A stretch of DNA of 64,000 nt from the NCBI GenBank assembly GCA_037444625.1, contig JBBIMA010000012.1:1-64000 (forward strand), in the 5' to 3' direction. The translations under genes were made by a program, and so were the position numbers. Positions 16,908 through 25,000 of the stretch are shown one piece after another. Position 1 is the stretch's first letter; the number at the start of each line of letters is the position of its first letter. This DNA comes from DTHT01 sp037444625. GTDB taxonomy: Bacteria; Acidobacteriota; Terriglobia; Bryobacterales; Bryobacteraceae. The notes beneath the pieces are model-generated. The model was given only the letters and a program-made list of their open reading frames with translations. It was not told the DNA's origin and did no database searches.

Positions 16908-18143
16908 TCAGCGCAGCAGGTTGGCGAACGCCGTCACCAGCGTCGCGTTCGTGAAGTCAATCAGGAACGCCCCCACCAGCGACACCACCAAAATGGCCCG
17001 CGGCGCCGGGCCGTACTTCTCCACCAACACCCCCATCGAGGCCAGCGCGTTGGCCGTGGTCCCCAGCATGAAGCCGCAGTAGCCCCCGCTCATCACCGCC
17101 GCATCGAAGTCTCGTCTCATCCAGCGAAACACCGTCCAGACGCTCAGCAGCCAGACCAGAACCACTTGCGCCAGCAGGATGACCAGCATGGGCAGGGCCA
17201 AATGCACCAACTCCCACAAGCGCAAACCCAACAGCGCCATGACGATGAACAGGTTGAGCGCAATGTTGCCGATCTCGTCAATGTGATGCTGGGCCAGAGA
17301 GGCAAACCGGTACCGGTCGTTCAGATTGCGGATCAGCGCCGCCGCCAGCATGGCCCCGATGTAGGGCGGCAGCACCACCCCCGCCCGCGGGCTGCCCAGG
17401 CTGATCAAACTGCCCGCCGCCAGCGCCACCGCCACCGCCGTCACGTTGTCCATCAGCGAAGCCTCTTCCGACACGCGCGCCCCCTCCAACGCCGGAGCGG
17501 GCGTCTCCACCGGATCGCCCGCGTAGGCGATGGCCTCCGCCGACGCCACCCTGCCTCGCTCCGCGCCGGGGTGCAACCCGCGCCCCTCGATCAGCCGGCC
17601 GCCGACGAAACCCCCGAGCAGGCCGCCCGCCACGATCCCGAACATGGCGGCCGCGATGCCCAGATCCGTCGCTCCCCGCAAGCCCAGTCGCTCGAAGGTC
17701 TCTCCGAAGGCCAGCGCCGTGCCCGGCCCGCCCGCCATCGTCACCGAGCCGCAGACCAGGCCCGCCAGCGGGTGGATCCCCAGGGCCAGCGCCAGTCCCA
17801 CGCCCAGCACGTTCTCCAGCAACACCCCCAGGCTGGCGACGCCCCAGAAGGCCAGCACCTGCGCGCCTCCTTCGCGCACCAGCCGCAAGCTGGCCCGCAG
17901 GCCGACCGTGGTGAAGAACGCCACCATCAAAATGTCCCGCAAGACCAGATCAAATTCCAGATTCAGGTAGCGGTCCCGCAACCCCAAAGCGACCAGGGCG
18001 TACAGAAAGCCCCCCAACACACTGGCCGGCACGTTCAGCCAGTCCAACCAGCGGATCCTGCGCTTCAGCCACACACCTGCCACCACGCCCAGGCAGGAAA
18101 GCGCCAGCACTTGCACCGCCGTCACTTTCAGGCTCGCGATCAT
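16908..18143 (-). CDS. gltS: Sodium/glutamate symporter GltS family
   Basis: 411-residue inner-membrane protein with about ten transmembrane segments arranged as two inverted halves, as in GltS, which imports glutamate with sodium. The conserved pore-loop motif is seen in the first half (CGSVTMAGGPGTALAFG) and its counterpart in the second (MSGGYCGFMLGTTANALA). A hydrophilic cytoplasmic loop lies at about 190-230. The length matches the family (about 400). Start ATG 18143 follows a GGCGACGAG stretch. It ends 12 bp from the stop of the TGA-interrupted gene in convergent orientation. Confidence 0.87.
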   Translation of the reverse strand: MIASLKVTAVQVLALSCLGVVAGVWLKRRIRWLDWLNVPASVLGGFLYALVALGLRDRYLNLEFDLVLRDILMVAFFTTVGLRASLRLVREGGAQVLAFWGVASLGVLLENVLGVGLALALGIHPLAGLVCGSVTMAGGPGTALAFGETFERLGLRGATDLGIAAAMFGIVAGGLLGGFVGGRLIEGRGLHPGAERGRVASAEAIAYAGDPVETPAPALEGARVSEEASLMDNVTAVAVALAAGSLISLGSPRAGVVLPPYIGAMLAAALIRNLNDRYRFASLAQHHIDEIGNIALNLFIVMALLGLRLWELVHLALPMLVILLAQVVLVWLLSVWTVFRWMRRDFDAAVMSGGYCGFMLGTTANALASMGVLVEKYGPAPRAILVVSLVGAFLIDFTNATLVTAFANLLR

Positions 18144-18239
18144 CTCGTCGCCGATTCATTGTCCCAGGAGCCTGCCGGGCGCCGCAACGCAGGCCGCTTC
18201 ACCCCGAAACCGCCGGGCCTCGGGCGCATCCAAATCGGT

Positions 18240-18806
18240 ATGAGACCTCGAGCTCGGTTGTCCGCCGCCGCGCTGACCCTTATCGCCTGGTCGGCTTTCG
18301 GGCAGGCATATCGCGCCCAAGCCGGCGGCCCGCCGCCGGCCGAGCTGGCCGAGGCCCTGCGCCGAGCCTTGGTCCCCGAGGGAGTTCGGGTGGTCGAGTC
18401 CCGCGGCTTCCCCTTCTGCGAGCTCTGGCTGCGCAACGCGCCCCTGGAGTCCGGTCCCGTCGAGGACGCCCTCCGCCGGGATGCTCTCCCCGAAGGAACT
18501 CTCCTGGGAGTGATCCAGTACTACGCCCCCAGCGCCGACCGCGCGGGCCGCGGCTTCCCCAGAGGTCTCTACACGCTGCGCTCGGCCGGCGGCGATTCAC
18601 TGGCGCTGATTCCGTCCGCCGCCGACCAGGACCTTGCCCCGCCCGAGGATGCGGCTCGTCTCCGCAAGGGCCTGCTCCGGTTCGGGATGGCCTCCGAGGG
18701 GCCCGCGCCGCGCTTCCAGATGAGCGCCCGGGGCGAATGGTTCCTGCACGCGCGCCTGGGAGACGTCCTGATCGCCTTGCTGGTGGCCGGGGTCGCTTCG
18801 CGCTGA
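18240..18806 (+). CDS. Secreted protein of unknown function (paralogue 1 of a tandem pair)
   Basis: 188 residues with signal peptide MRPRARLSAAALTLIAWSAFG. I do not recognise a named domain. It shares, in the same order, a set of motifs with the next gene: GGPPPAELA, an RxAL...G.xV helix, ELWLR, PEGTLLGVI, GLYTLRSA, LIPSAADQDL and GEWFLHARLGDVLIALLVAGV. The pattern suggests a small beta-sandwich exported to the periplasm or cell surface. The gene lacks the central segment of its neighbour (PQRDFLLLVPAAEDQD... SHPAILSIWKLE). ATG 18240 is chosen for the signal peptide; no clear Shine-Dalgarno site. Confidence 0.75.
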   Translation: MRPRARLSAAALTLIAWSAFGQAYRAQAGGPPPAELAEALRRALVPEGVRVVESRGFPFCELWLRNAPLESGPVEDALRRDALPEGTLLGVIQYYAPSADRAGRGFPRGLYTLRSAGGDSLALIPSAADQDLAPPEDAARLRKGLLRFGMASEGPAPRFQMSARGEWFLHARLGDVLIALLVAGVASR

Positions 18807-18851
18807 AGCCCCGACTCAGGCGCTAATCTTATGGAAAGGGAGTAACTGCCG

Positions 18852-19478
18852 ATGAAAACAGCCTGGCTGAGTCTCTGGCTGCTCTCCGCCGCAGCCTTCG
18901 CACAGTACAAGTACGAACCGGGCGGACCGCCGCCCGAGGAACTGGCGCCCCCCATCCGCGAGGCGCTTCAAAAGACCGGACACAAGATCGTCGGCGCCGG
19001 CGGCAACGTGGTGCTCGAACTCTGGTTCCGCGCTCAGGCGCCCACCGGCCCGGCCACCACCGAGGAGAACGTGTCCCTCACCTCGATCCCCCACGGCGCG
19101 CTGCTGGGCGCAATCCGCTTTCCCGGCCGAGGCAGCGACCGCCGCGGCCAGAGCCTCAAGCCCGGCGTCTACACGCTGCGCCTCAGCTTTTACCCGACCG
19201 ACGGCGCGCACCAGGGCGTCTCCCCCCAGCGGGATTTCCTCCTGCTGGTCCCCGCCGCCGAGGATCAGGACCTCAACGCCACCCCGAACTACGACCAGGT
19301 GGTCGCCATGAGCAAGAAGGCTGCGGGCACCTCCCACCCCGCCATCCTCAGCATCTGGAAGTTGGAGAAGCCCGAACCGGCCGGCTTGAAGCGGGAAGGC
19401 GAAGGCGACTGGGTCCTGCACGCCGCCGTGGGCGACATCCCGGTGGCGGTGATCGTAGTGGGCGTTTACTCGGGCTGA
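18852..19478 (+). CDS. Secreted protein of unknown function (paralogue 2 of a tandem pair)
   Basis: 208 residues with signal peptide MKTAWLSLWLLSAAAFAQ. Motifs match the upstream gene (GGPPPEELA, LELWFR, IPHGALLGAIRF, PGVYTLRLSFYP, LLVPAAEDQDL, GDWVLHAAVGDIPVAVIVVGV), so the two arose by tandem duplication. The segment YTLRLSFYPTDGAHQG...QRDFLLL is the best-preserved part of a family I recall as common and uncharacterised in Acidobacteria; DUF2911 shows some resemblance but I cannot confirm it. AAAGGGAG before the ATG is a good ribosome site, and TAATCT at about 18824-18829 may be a -10 box. The gap of 45 bp suggests partly shared transcription. Confidence 0.78.
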   Translation: MKTAWLSLWLLSAAAFAQYKYEPGGPPPEELAPPIREALQKTGHKIVGAGGNVVLELWFRAQAPTGPATTEENVSLTSIPHGALLGAIRFPGRGSDRRGQSLKPGVYTLRLSFYPTDGAHQGVSPQRDFLLLVPAAEDQDLNATPNYDQVVAMSKKAAGTSHPAILSIWKLEKPEPAGLKREGEGDWVLHAAVGDIPVAVIVVGVYSG

Positions 19479-19504
19479 GGAGCGGCCCCGCGCGGGCGAT
19501 CTGT

Positions 19505-19510
19505 TATCCT
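19505..19510 (+). promoter_or_regulatory. -10 box TATCCT before trpE(G)
   Basis: TATCCT ends 19 nt before the ATG at 19530, predicting a leader of about 12 nt. That is too short for a trp leader peptide or attenuator, so attenuation of the rhizobial type is not visible here. Confidence 0.4.
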
Positions 19511-19529
19511 GTCTGAGTAGCGCCCTTCC

Positions 19530-21683
19530 ATGCGCCGGCTCAGCTATACGACCCGCAGCGGCATTGCCGTCACTCGCAGCCTCTCCCGGGTCCCGTTCCG
19601 CAAAGGTCTGGCTCACTTGCTCCGGGAGCTGGACGAGTACCGCGGCTTTTATCTCTCCTCCGGCTACGAGTATCCCGGGCGGTACTCCCGCTGGGACATC
19701 GCCTCCTTGCGCCCCCCCTTGGAGATCGCGGCCCGGGGGCGCGAGATGCTCTTCCGCCCTTTGAATCTGCGGGGGGAAATGCTGGCCCGGATGCTGCACC
19801 GCGTGCTCGAAGGCCATCCCCACTGGGAGAGCCTCGGCTTCCAGCAAGGGGCCCTGGCCGGCCGCTTGAAGCCGCTCCCGCCGCTGTTCCCCGAGGAAGA
19901 GCGCAGCAAGCAGCCCTCGGTCTTCTCGATCCTGCGCGCCTTGATCGAGGAGTTCCGCCATCCCAAGGACTCCCGTCTGGCCCTGGTGGGCGCCTTCGGC
20001 TACGACCTGTTGTTCCAGTTCGATCCGATCCGCCTGAAGCTGCCCCGCCCGGGCGCTCCCGATCTGCGCCTGTTCCTGTGCGACGACATTTACTTCATGG
20101 ACCGCAAGCGGGAGCTGATCGAGCGCTACCAGTACGAGTTCGACTGCGACGGGATCTCGACCCTGGGGCTGGCCCGGCAGGGAGAGCGGCTGGCGCCGCC
20201 CGGTGAAACACAAGCCGGTGAAATTGTTTCTGACCACAGCCCCCAGGAATACCGCGCCAAGGTGGAAGCCGTCCGCCAGGGCATGCGCCGCGGCGACTAC
20301 TACGAAGTCGTCCTCCGCCGTACCTTCCGCGCCCCCTTCGCCGGCTCCCCCTCCGAGCTGTTCCGCCGCTTGCAGCTCGCCAGTCCCAGCCCCTACGAAT
20401 TCTTCCTCCAGTTCGGCGACGAGCAGTTGATCGGCGCCTCCCCGGAAATGTTCGTCCGCGTCGAGGGCCGCCGCGTGGAAACCTGCCCCATCTCGGGCAC
20501 CGCCCGCCGCACGGGCGATCCCCTGCGCGACGCCGAGGCCATTCGCGAGCTGCTCAACTCCCTCAAGGAGGAGTCCGAGCTGACCATGTGCACCGACGTG
20601 GACCGCAACGACAAGTCCCGCGTCTCGGTCCCCGGCTCGGTCCGCGTCCTCGGCCGCCGCCTGATCGAATCCTACGCCGGCGTCTTCCATACGGTGGATC
20701 ACGTGGAGAGCCTCCTCGCCCCCGGCTTCGATTCCCTGGACGCCTTCCTCAGCCACATGTGGGCCGTCACCGTGATCGGCGCGCCCAAGAAGGCCGCCGC
20801 CCAAGCCATCGAGGACCTGGAAAAGGACGCCCGCGGCTGGTACGGCGGCGCCGTCGGCATGATCCTGCTCAACGGCGACATCAACACCGGCATCCTCATC
20901 CGCACCATCCACCTCAAGGACGGCGTGGCCTCCTACCCCACCGGCGCCACCCTGCTTTACGACTCCGACCCCGAGCGCGAGGAGATCGAGACCCGCCTGA
21001 AGGCCACCGGGTTCTTTCGTGCCCTTCAGCCCCCCGCACCCGCGCCCGCCCCGCCGCCCGCTCCCCGCCCGGGCGAAGGGGTCCGCATGCTGCTGGTGGA
21101 CAATGACGACTGCTTCATCCACACCTTGGCCAACTACGCCCGCCAGACCGGCGCCCAAGTGGTCACCTACCGGGCGGGCTTCCCCCTGGAGTTGATCGCC
21201 CAACTTCAGCCGGACCTCATCCTCGTCTCGCCCGGTCCCGGCCGCCCGGCCGATTTCGGCGTTCCCGAGCTGGTCCGCTTCGCCGCCGGCCGCCGCATTC
21301 CCCTGTTCGGCGTCTGCCTCGGCCTCCAAGGTGTGGTCGAGGCCTTCGGCGGACGGCTGGGCGTGCTGGACTATCCGGTCCACGGCAAACCCTCCCGCAT
21401 CCGCCACACCGGCCGGGGCGTTTTCCAGGGCCTGCCCGAGTCCCTCCGGGTGGGCCGTTACCATTCCCTGTTCGCCCTCAAGGAAAGCTTGCCCGACTGC
21501 CTGGAGGTGACCGCCGAATCCGACGACGGGGTCATCATGGGCGTCCGGCACCGCGAGCTGCCCATCGAGGCCGTCCAGTTTCATCCCGAATCCATCCTCA
21601 CCCTGGACGGCGATTGCGGCCTGCGCCTGATGGAGAACGTCGTCCGTCTTTACGGGCGCCGCGCCGCCGGCGAGTCCGGCTGA
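19530..21683 (+). CDS. trpE(G): Fused anthranilate synthase TrpE(G)
   Basis: 717-residue single-chain anthranilate synthase (chorismate + glutamine to anthranilate), first step of tryptophan synthesis. Residues 1-about 500 are the TrpE synthase part: N-terminal regulatory region, then ISGTARRTGDPLRDAE, LTMCTDVDRNDKSRV, VDHVES and the C-terminal VTVIGAPKK / GWYGGAVG block. After a Pro/Ala linker, residues from about 519 form the glutamine amidotransferase, with nucleophile C596 in FGVCLGLQG and His/Glu in QFHPES. The fusion resembles the TrpE(G) type of rhizobia rather than separate subunits; PhzE also has this order, but there are no other phenazine genes. No other trp gene is nearby. Its TGA is directly followed by the GTG of hpnE. 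Confidence 0.93.
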   Translation: MRRLSYTTRSGIAVTRSLSRVPFRKGLAHLLRELDEYRGFYLSSGYEYPGRYSRWDIASLRPPLEIAARGREMLFRPLNLRGEMLARMLHRVLEGHPHWESLGFQQGALAGRLKPLPPLFPEEERSKQPSVFSILRALIEEFRHPKDSRLALVGAFGYDLLFQFDPIRLKLPRPGAPDLRLFLCDDIYFMDRKRELIERYQYEFDCDGISTLGLARQGERLAPPGETQAGEIVSDHSPQEYRAKVEAVRQGMRRGDYYEVVLRRTFRAPFAGSPSELFRRLQLASPSPYEFFLQFGDEQLIGASPEMFVRVEGRRVETCPISGTARRTGDPLRDAEAIRELLNSLKEESELTMCTDVDRNDKSRVSVPGSVRVLGRRLIESYAGVFHTVDHVESLLAPGFDSLDAFLSHMWAVTVIGAPKKAAAQAIEDLEKDARGWYGGAVGMILLNGDINTGILIRTIHLKDGVASYPTGATLLYDSDPEREEIETRLKATGFFRALQPPAPAPAPPPAPRPGEGVRMLLVDNDDCFIHTLANYARQTGAQVVTYRAGFPLELIAQLQPDLILVSPGPGRPADFGVPELVRFAAGRRIPLFGVCLGLQGVVEAFGGRLGVLDYPVHGKPSRIRHTGRGVFQGLPESLRVGRYHSLFALKESLPDCLEVTAESDDGVIMGVRHRELPIEAVQFHPESILTLDGDCGLRLMENVVRLYGRRAAGESG

Positions 21684-23012
21684 GTGCCCCGGGCCCTCAT
21701 CATCGGCGGCGGGCTGGCCGGCATGTCGGCCGCCCTCGCCCTTCACAGCGCCGGCTTCGAGGTCGAACTCTACGAAGCTCGTCCGCGGCTGGGCGGACGG
21801 GCCGGCTCCTTTCCGCTCGACCCCGCCCGTCCCGAGGCCGGCCTGATTGACAACGGCCAGCACATCCTGCTGGGTTGCTGCCGCAATCTGCTTGATTTCT
21901 ACGCCCGGCTCGGCGTGGCCGACTGCATTCGCTTCTACGACGAATTTCATTTTCTCCAGCCCGGCGGCCGCCTCTCGGTCCTTCGTCCGGGCCGGCTGCC
22001 CGGCGCCGGCCGCTACGCCGCCGCCCTGTTGGGCTTGCGCTTCCTGGGCGTGCCCGATAAGCTGGCCGTCACCCGGGCCCTGCTCGGGCTGCGCCGCGAG
22101 TTCGCCCGGCGCACGGACCTGGACGACATCACCATGCTCGAGTGGCTGCGCGGCCACGGCCAGACTCCCGCCGCCCTGTCTCGCTTCTGGCGCCCGGTTC
22201 TGGTCAGCGCCCTGAACGAGGAGCCCGAGCGCACCGCCGCCCGCCACGGCCTCCAGGTCTTCTGGCTCGGCTTCCTCGCCGCCCCGGACGGCCACCGCAT
22301 GGGCCTGCCCGCCGTGCCGCTGTCGGATCTTTACGCCGAGCAGCGCTGGCGGCGCTTCCCGGAAGTGAAACTCTACGTGCGCTCGCCCGTCCGCGCCCTG
22401 CTTATCGAGCAGCGCCGGGTCCGGGGAGTGCAGGTGGGCCGGGAAACGCGCCGGGCCGATTACTACGTGCTGGCCGTGCCTTGCGACCGGGCCGCTCAAC
22501 TGGCTCCCGATCTGAACCTGCCCGCCGGCGCCTTCGAGTCTTCCCCCATCGCGGCCGTCCACCTCTGGTTCGATCGGCCCGTGATGGAGCTGCCCCAGGC
22601 CGCCCTTCTGGATCGCACTTTTCAGTGGGTGTTCAACAAGGCCGCCGGGCGCTATCTGATGGCGGTCATGAGCGCCGCCCGGCGGCTGCTCGAGCAGCCG
22701 CGCGAACAGGTCATCGCGCTGGCCCGGCGCGAGCTGGCAGATTTTTTGCCCCGCCTGCGCCAGGCCAGCCTGGAGCGAGCCCAACTGATCACCGAGCGGC
22801 GGGCGACTTTCTCGCCCCGCCCCGGGCTGGAGGCCCTCCGTCCGCCCGCCGCGACCCCGCTGTCCAACCTCTTCCTGGCGGGCGATTGGACGCGCACCGG
22901 CTGGCCCGCCACCATGGAAGGGGCGGTGCGCAGCGGCTACCTGGCGGCGGAAGCCGTGACGGCGGCCGCCGGCGCACCGCGCCGCTTCCTGATCCCCGAC
23001 CCGGAGCCTTGA
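21684..23012 (+). CDS. hpnE: Hydroxysqualene dehydroxylase HpnE
   Basis: 442-residue FAD-dependent amine-oxidase/phytoene-desaturase-like protein. The N-terminal dinucleotide motif ALIIGGGLAGMSAALAL is followed by ARPRLGGRAGSF and the DNGQHILLGCCRNLL signature characteristic of HpnE, which converts hydroxysqualene to squalene in hopanoid synthesis. The C-terminal FAD motif is LFLAGDWTRTGWPATMEGAVRSG. The start is GTG immediately after the trpE(G) TGA with zero spacing, implying translational coupling of two unrelated pathways. HpnC, HpnD and squalene-hopene cyclase are not in the window. Its stop lies 16 bp from the convergent phosphoesterase gene. Confidence 0.88.
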   Translation: MPRALIIGGGLAGMSAALALHSAGFEVELYEARPRLGGRAGSFPLDPARPEAGLIDNGQHILLGCCRNLLDFYARLGVADCIRFYDEFHFLQPGGRLSVLRPGRLPGAGRYAAALLGLRFLGVPDKLAVTRALLGLRREFARRTDLDDITMLEWLRGHGQTPAALSRFWRPVLVSALNEEPERTAARHGLQVFWLGFLAAPDGHRMGLPAVPLSDLYAEQRWRRFPEVKLYVRSPVRALLIEQRRVRGVQVGRETRRADYYVLAVPCDRAAQLAPDLNLPAGAFESSPIAAVHLWFDRPVMELPQAALLDRTFQWVFNKAAGRYLMAVMSAARRLLEQPREQVIALARRELADFLPRLRQASLERAQLITERRATFSPRPGLEALRPPAATPLSNLFLAGDWTRTGWPATMEGAVRSGYLAAEAVTAAAGAPRRFLIPDPEP

Positions 23013-23028
23013 GCCTTCCGCCCGGGCT

Positions 23029-24075
23029 TCACAACCTCAATTGGTAGGCGGTGTAGGCCTCCGATTCGAACTCCCAGTTCACCGTGCCGTCCTTGGTCCG
23101 CATCCAGGTCTTGTGCCGGGCGGGCGGGCCCTCGCTGATCAGAAACACACGCCCGCCCCGCACCTTCCCGTTGGAGGGATCCTCAGGCGGCACGTTGGGA
23201 TAGGCCCGGTGGCCGGCCGAGCCGTCATAGCCCAGTTCCACACCCCGCCAGCGGCCCACGTAATTGTTGGTGTGGTCGTGCCCGCAGTAGATGCCCCGCA
23301 CGTCGCCTCGCTCCAGCACGGCCGCGAACAGGCCGCTGTTGACGGGCGAAGGTGCCTCCGGCTCGTGCCGCGCGCCGATGATCTTGGCGCCGTTCACCAT
23401 TTCGTTGAACTCGCGCAGCGGGATGTGGAAGAACATCAACCCGGGCACCTTGCCCCCGTACTGCTTCTCCAGCTCGATCGAGGTCCGGTAGTACCACTGA
23501 ATCTGGTCGGCGTGAATCCAGTCGTAGAAGGTGGCCTTGCCCTCGGTGACGTACTCGTTGGAATCCAGCAGCCACAAGCAATAGAGGGGCCGAGTTCCGG
23601 CCGCATTCCACACCAGCAGATGCTTGTTTCCCCCGCCGGTCAGTCCCCGCACGTAGCCCGCGTTCAGGTTGTGCGGATAGCCGGCATAGAGGGCCAGCAC
23701 GGCGTCCTTGTCCAGCCGGGTGTTGGGGAAATGTTCCTGGTCGTGGTTGCCGAAGGTGATCGCCCAGGGAACCCCCTTGTTTTCCATGGCCGCCGCCACG
23801 TGGCCCACCGCCGTGCGCAATCCTTCCGCCGACGTGCAGTCCCTGCCCGAGAGGCAGTCGCCCGCCACGATCACCAGGTCCGGCTTCTCCAGCTCGATCA
23901 GCCGCTCGGTCAAAGCAATGCCGTGCGGATCGGGCGCCGGACGGTAATGCAAGTCCGAGATCATCAGAATTTTGAAGCGGCCGTCGGCGTGGCAGCGCAA
24001 AGTCCGCTCCCCCGCCGCCGCCCGCGCGGCCGCAGCCGCCCCGAGCGCGCCGGCCAAGAATGACCTTCGATTCAT
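23029..24075 (-). CDS. Tat-exported metallophosphoesterase
   Basis: 348 residues. The N-terminus MNRRSFLAGALGAAAAARAAAG is a twin-arginine (RRSFLAG) signal, so the enzyme is exported folded. The calcineurin-like phosphoesterase metal ligands are in place: D in MISDLHYRP, D in VAGDCLSG, N-H in TFGNHDQE and H-x-H in YCGHDHTNN, plus the MFFHIPLREF histidine. The fold type is that of purple-acid-phosphatase-like enzymes such as the Dcr2/Sia1 group; the substrate is unknown. Start ATG 24075 has a near-perfect AAGGAGGT site 6 nt upstream and is preferred to the longer open frame. Confidence 0.9.
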   Translation of the reverse strand: MNRRSFLAGALGAAAAARAAAGERTLRCHADGRFKILMISDLHYRPAPDPHGIALTERLIELEKPDLVIVAGDCLSGRDCTSAEGLRTAVGHVAAAMENKGVPWAITFGNHDQEHFPNTRLDKDAVLALYAGYPHNLNAGYVRGLTGGGNKHLLVWNAAGTRPLYCLWLLDSNEYVTEGKATFYDWIHADQIQWYYRTSIELEKQYGGKVPGLMFFHIPLREFNEMVNGAKIIGARHEPEAPSPVNSGLFAAVLERGDVRGIYCGHDHTNNYVGRWRGVELGYDGSAGHRAYPNVPPEDPSNGKVRGGRVFLISEGPPARHKTWMRTKDGTVNWEFESEAYTAYQLRL

Positions 24076-24202
24076 CCGCCAACCTCCTTGAAGCAAACAT
24101 CGGGCGCCGCGCCCGATCGGGCGCAGCCTTCGATCATAGCGGCGCCGGCAGGCGGGCAGCCGGATCGGAAAGCCGGCCCGCGCCTGCCGGCGCCGTTCCG
24201 GA

Positions 24203-24208
24203 TATAAT
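24203..24208 (+). promoter_or_regulatory. -10 box TATAAT for yceD-rpmF-plsX
   Basis: Perfect TATAAT ending 36 nt before the yceD ATG at 24245. No good TTGACA at the expected -35 position. Confidence 0.55.
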
Positions 24209-24244
24209 AGAAAGTTTGCGGAGCGCGGCGGGGCGGGGTGCGCC

Positions 24245-24757
24245 ATGTTTCTTAACGTTCAGGAGTTGCAGCTCCGTAAACTCCCGATCGCCGAGGTCTT
24301 TCACCCGGGGGCGATTGATTTCTTCGACGCCCAGCTCCGGCAGGTCAGCGACCTGGAAGTCACCGGCGCCGCCGAGTTGCGCGAGGCCACCATGGAAATC
24401 CGCGTCCGGGGAAGTCTTTCGGTGCGCATGGAGGCTGATTGCGACCGGTGTCTGGAAGCGGCCGTGTTTCCCATCGCCCTGGATTTCGATTTGGTTTACC
24501 GGCCCCTGCCCAGCGCCCTGGCCGAGGAGGTCATCTTGACCCAGGAGGAAACCGAGGTCGCTTTTTATCGCGGCTTGGGCCTGGAGCTGGCCGACTTGGT
24601 GCGCGAGCAGGTTCTGCTGGCTCTGCCCATGCAGCGCATTTGCCGGCCGGACTGCCGCGGCATCTGCCCGGTCTGCGGGCAAAACCGCAACCTGGTCTCC
24701 TGCCACTGCCGGAGCGGCTGGCAGGACGACCGCTGGGCCGCCTTGCGCGACCTTTGA
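24245..24757 (+). CDS. yceD: YceD/DUF177 family protein (23S rRNA accumulation)
   Basis: 170 residues of the YceD (DUF177) family, which in other bacteria is needed for normal 23S rRNA accumulation and is nearly always encoded directly before rpmF. Features: a beta-rich N-terminal half, CDRCLEA at about 76-82, the acidic mid part and the C-terminal cysteine-rich segment with CRPDCRGICPVCGQN. The context is exactly the classical yceD-rpmF-plsX arrangement. No strong Shine-Dalgarno site directly precedes the ATG, but the -10 at 24203 gives a normal leader. Confidence 0.92.
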   Translation: MFLNVQELQLRKLPIAEVFHPGAIDFFDAQLRQVSDLEVTGAAELREATMEIRVRGSLSVRMEADCDRCLEAAVFPIALDFDLVYRPLPSALAEEVILTQEETEVAFYRGLGLELADLVREQVLLALPMQRICRPDCRGICPVCGQNRNLVSCHCRSGWQDDRWAALRDL

Positions 24758-24804
24758 CCGCTTGCGCCGCGCGATTGTTCTACATTGAAAGGAAAAACTG
24801 AATC

Positions 24805-24987
24805 ATGCCGAACCCGAAACGACGGCACTCACAAGCCCGCACCGGCAAACGCCGGGCCCATGACGCTCTGCGCCGCCCGGGGCTGGCCGAGTGCCCCAAT
24901 TGTCATGAACCCAAGCTGCCGCACCGGGTCTGCCCGCACTGCGGTCAGTACAAAGGACGGGAGGTCATCGAGGTAGCCTCGGAATAG
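24805..24987 (+). CDS. rpmF: Large ribosomal subunit protein bL32
   Basis: 60 residues starting MPNPKRRHSQARTGKRRAHD, the invariant basic N-terminus of bL32. A zinc-ribbon follows with CPNC and CPHC pairs. AAAGGAAAAAC lies just upstream of the ATG as ribosome site. Lies between yceD and plsX, with 13 bp to plsX. Confidence 0.97.
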   Translation: MPNPKRRHSQARTGKRRAHDALRRPGLAECPNCHEPKLPHRVCPHCGQYKGREVIEVASE

Positions 24988-25000
24988 TCTCCATCCGGTC

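Noticed and set aside
19511..19529. Attenuator or leader peptide before trpE(G)
   Set aside because: Only 19 nt separate the -10 box from the start codon, leaving no room for a leader peptide or alternative hairpins.
18816..22784. A 1322-codon open frame on the minus strand
   Set aside because: It lies opposite the paralogue pair, trpE(G) and most of hpnE; its composition (Gly/Ala/Gln/His rich) is that of a codon-complement shadow and it has no domain or start signals. Similar long shadows at 1906-4170, 40396-42348, 56143-57933 and 58775-61603 were dismissed for the same reason.
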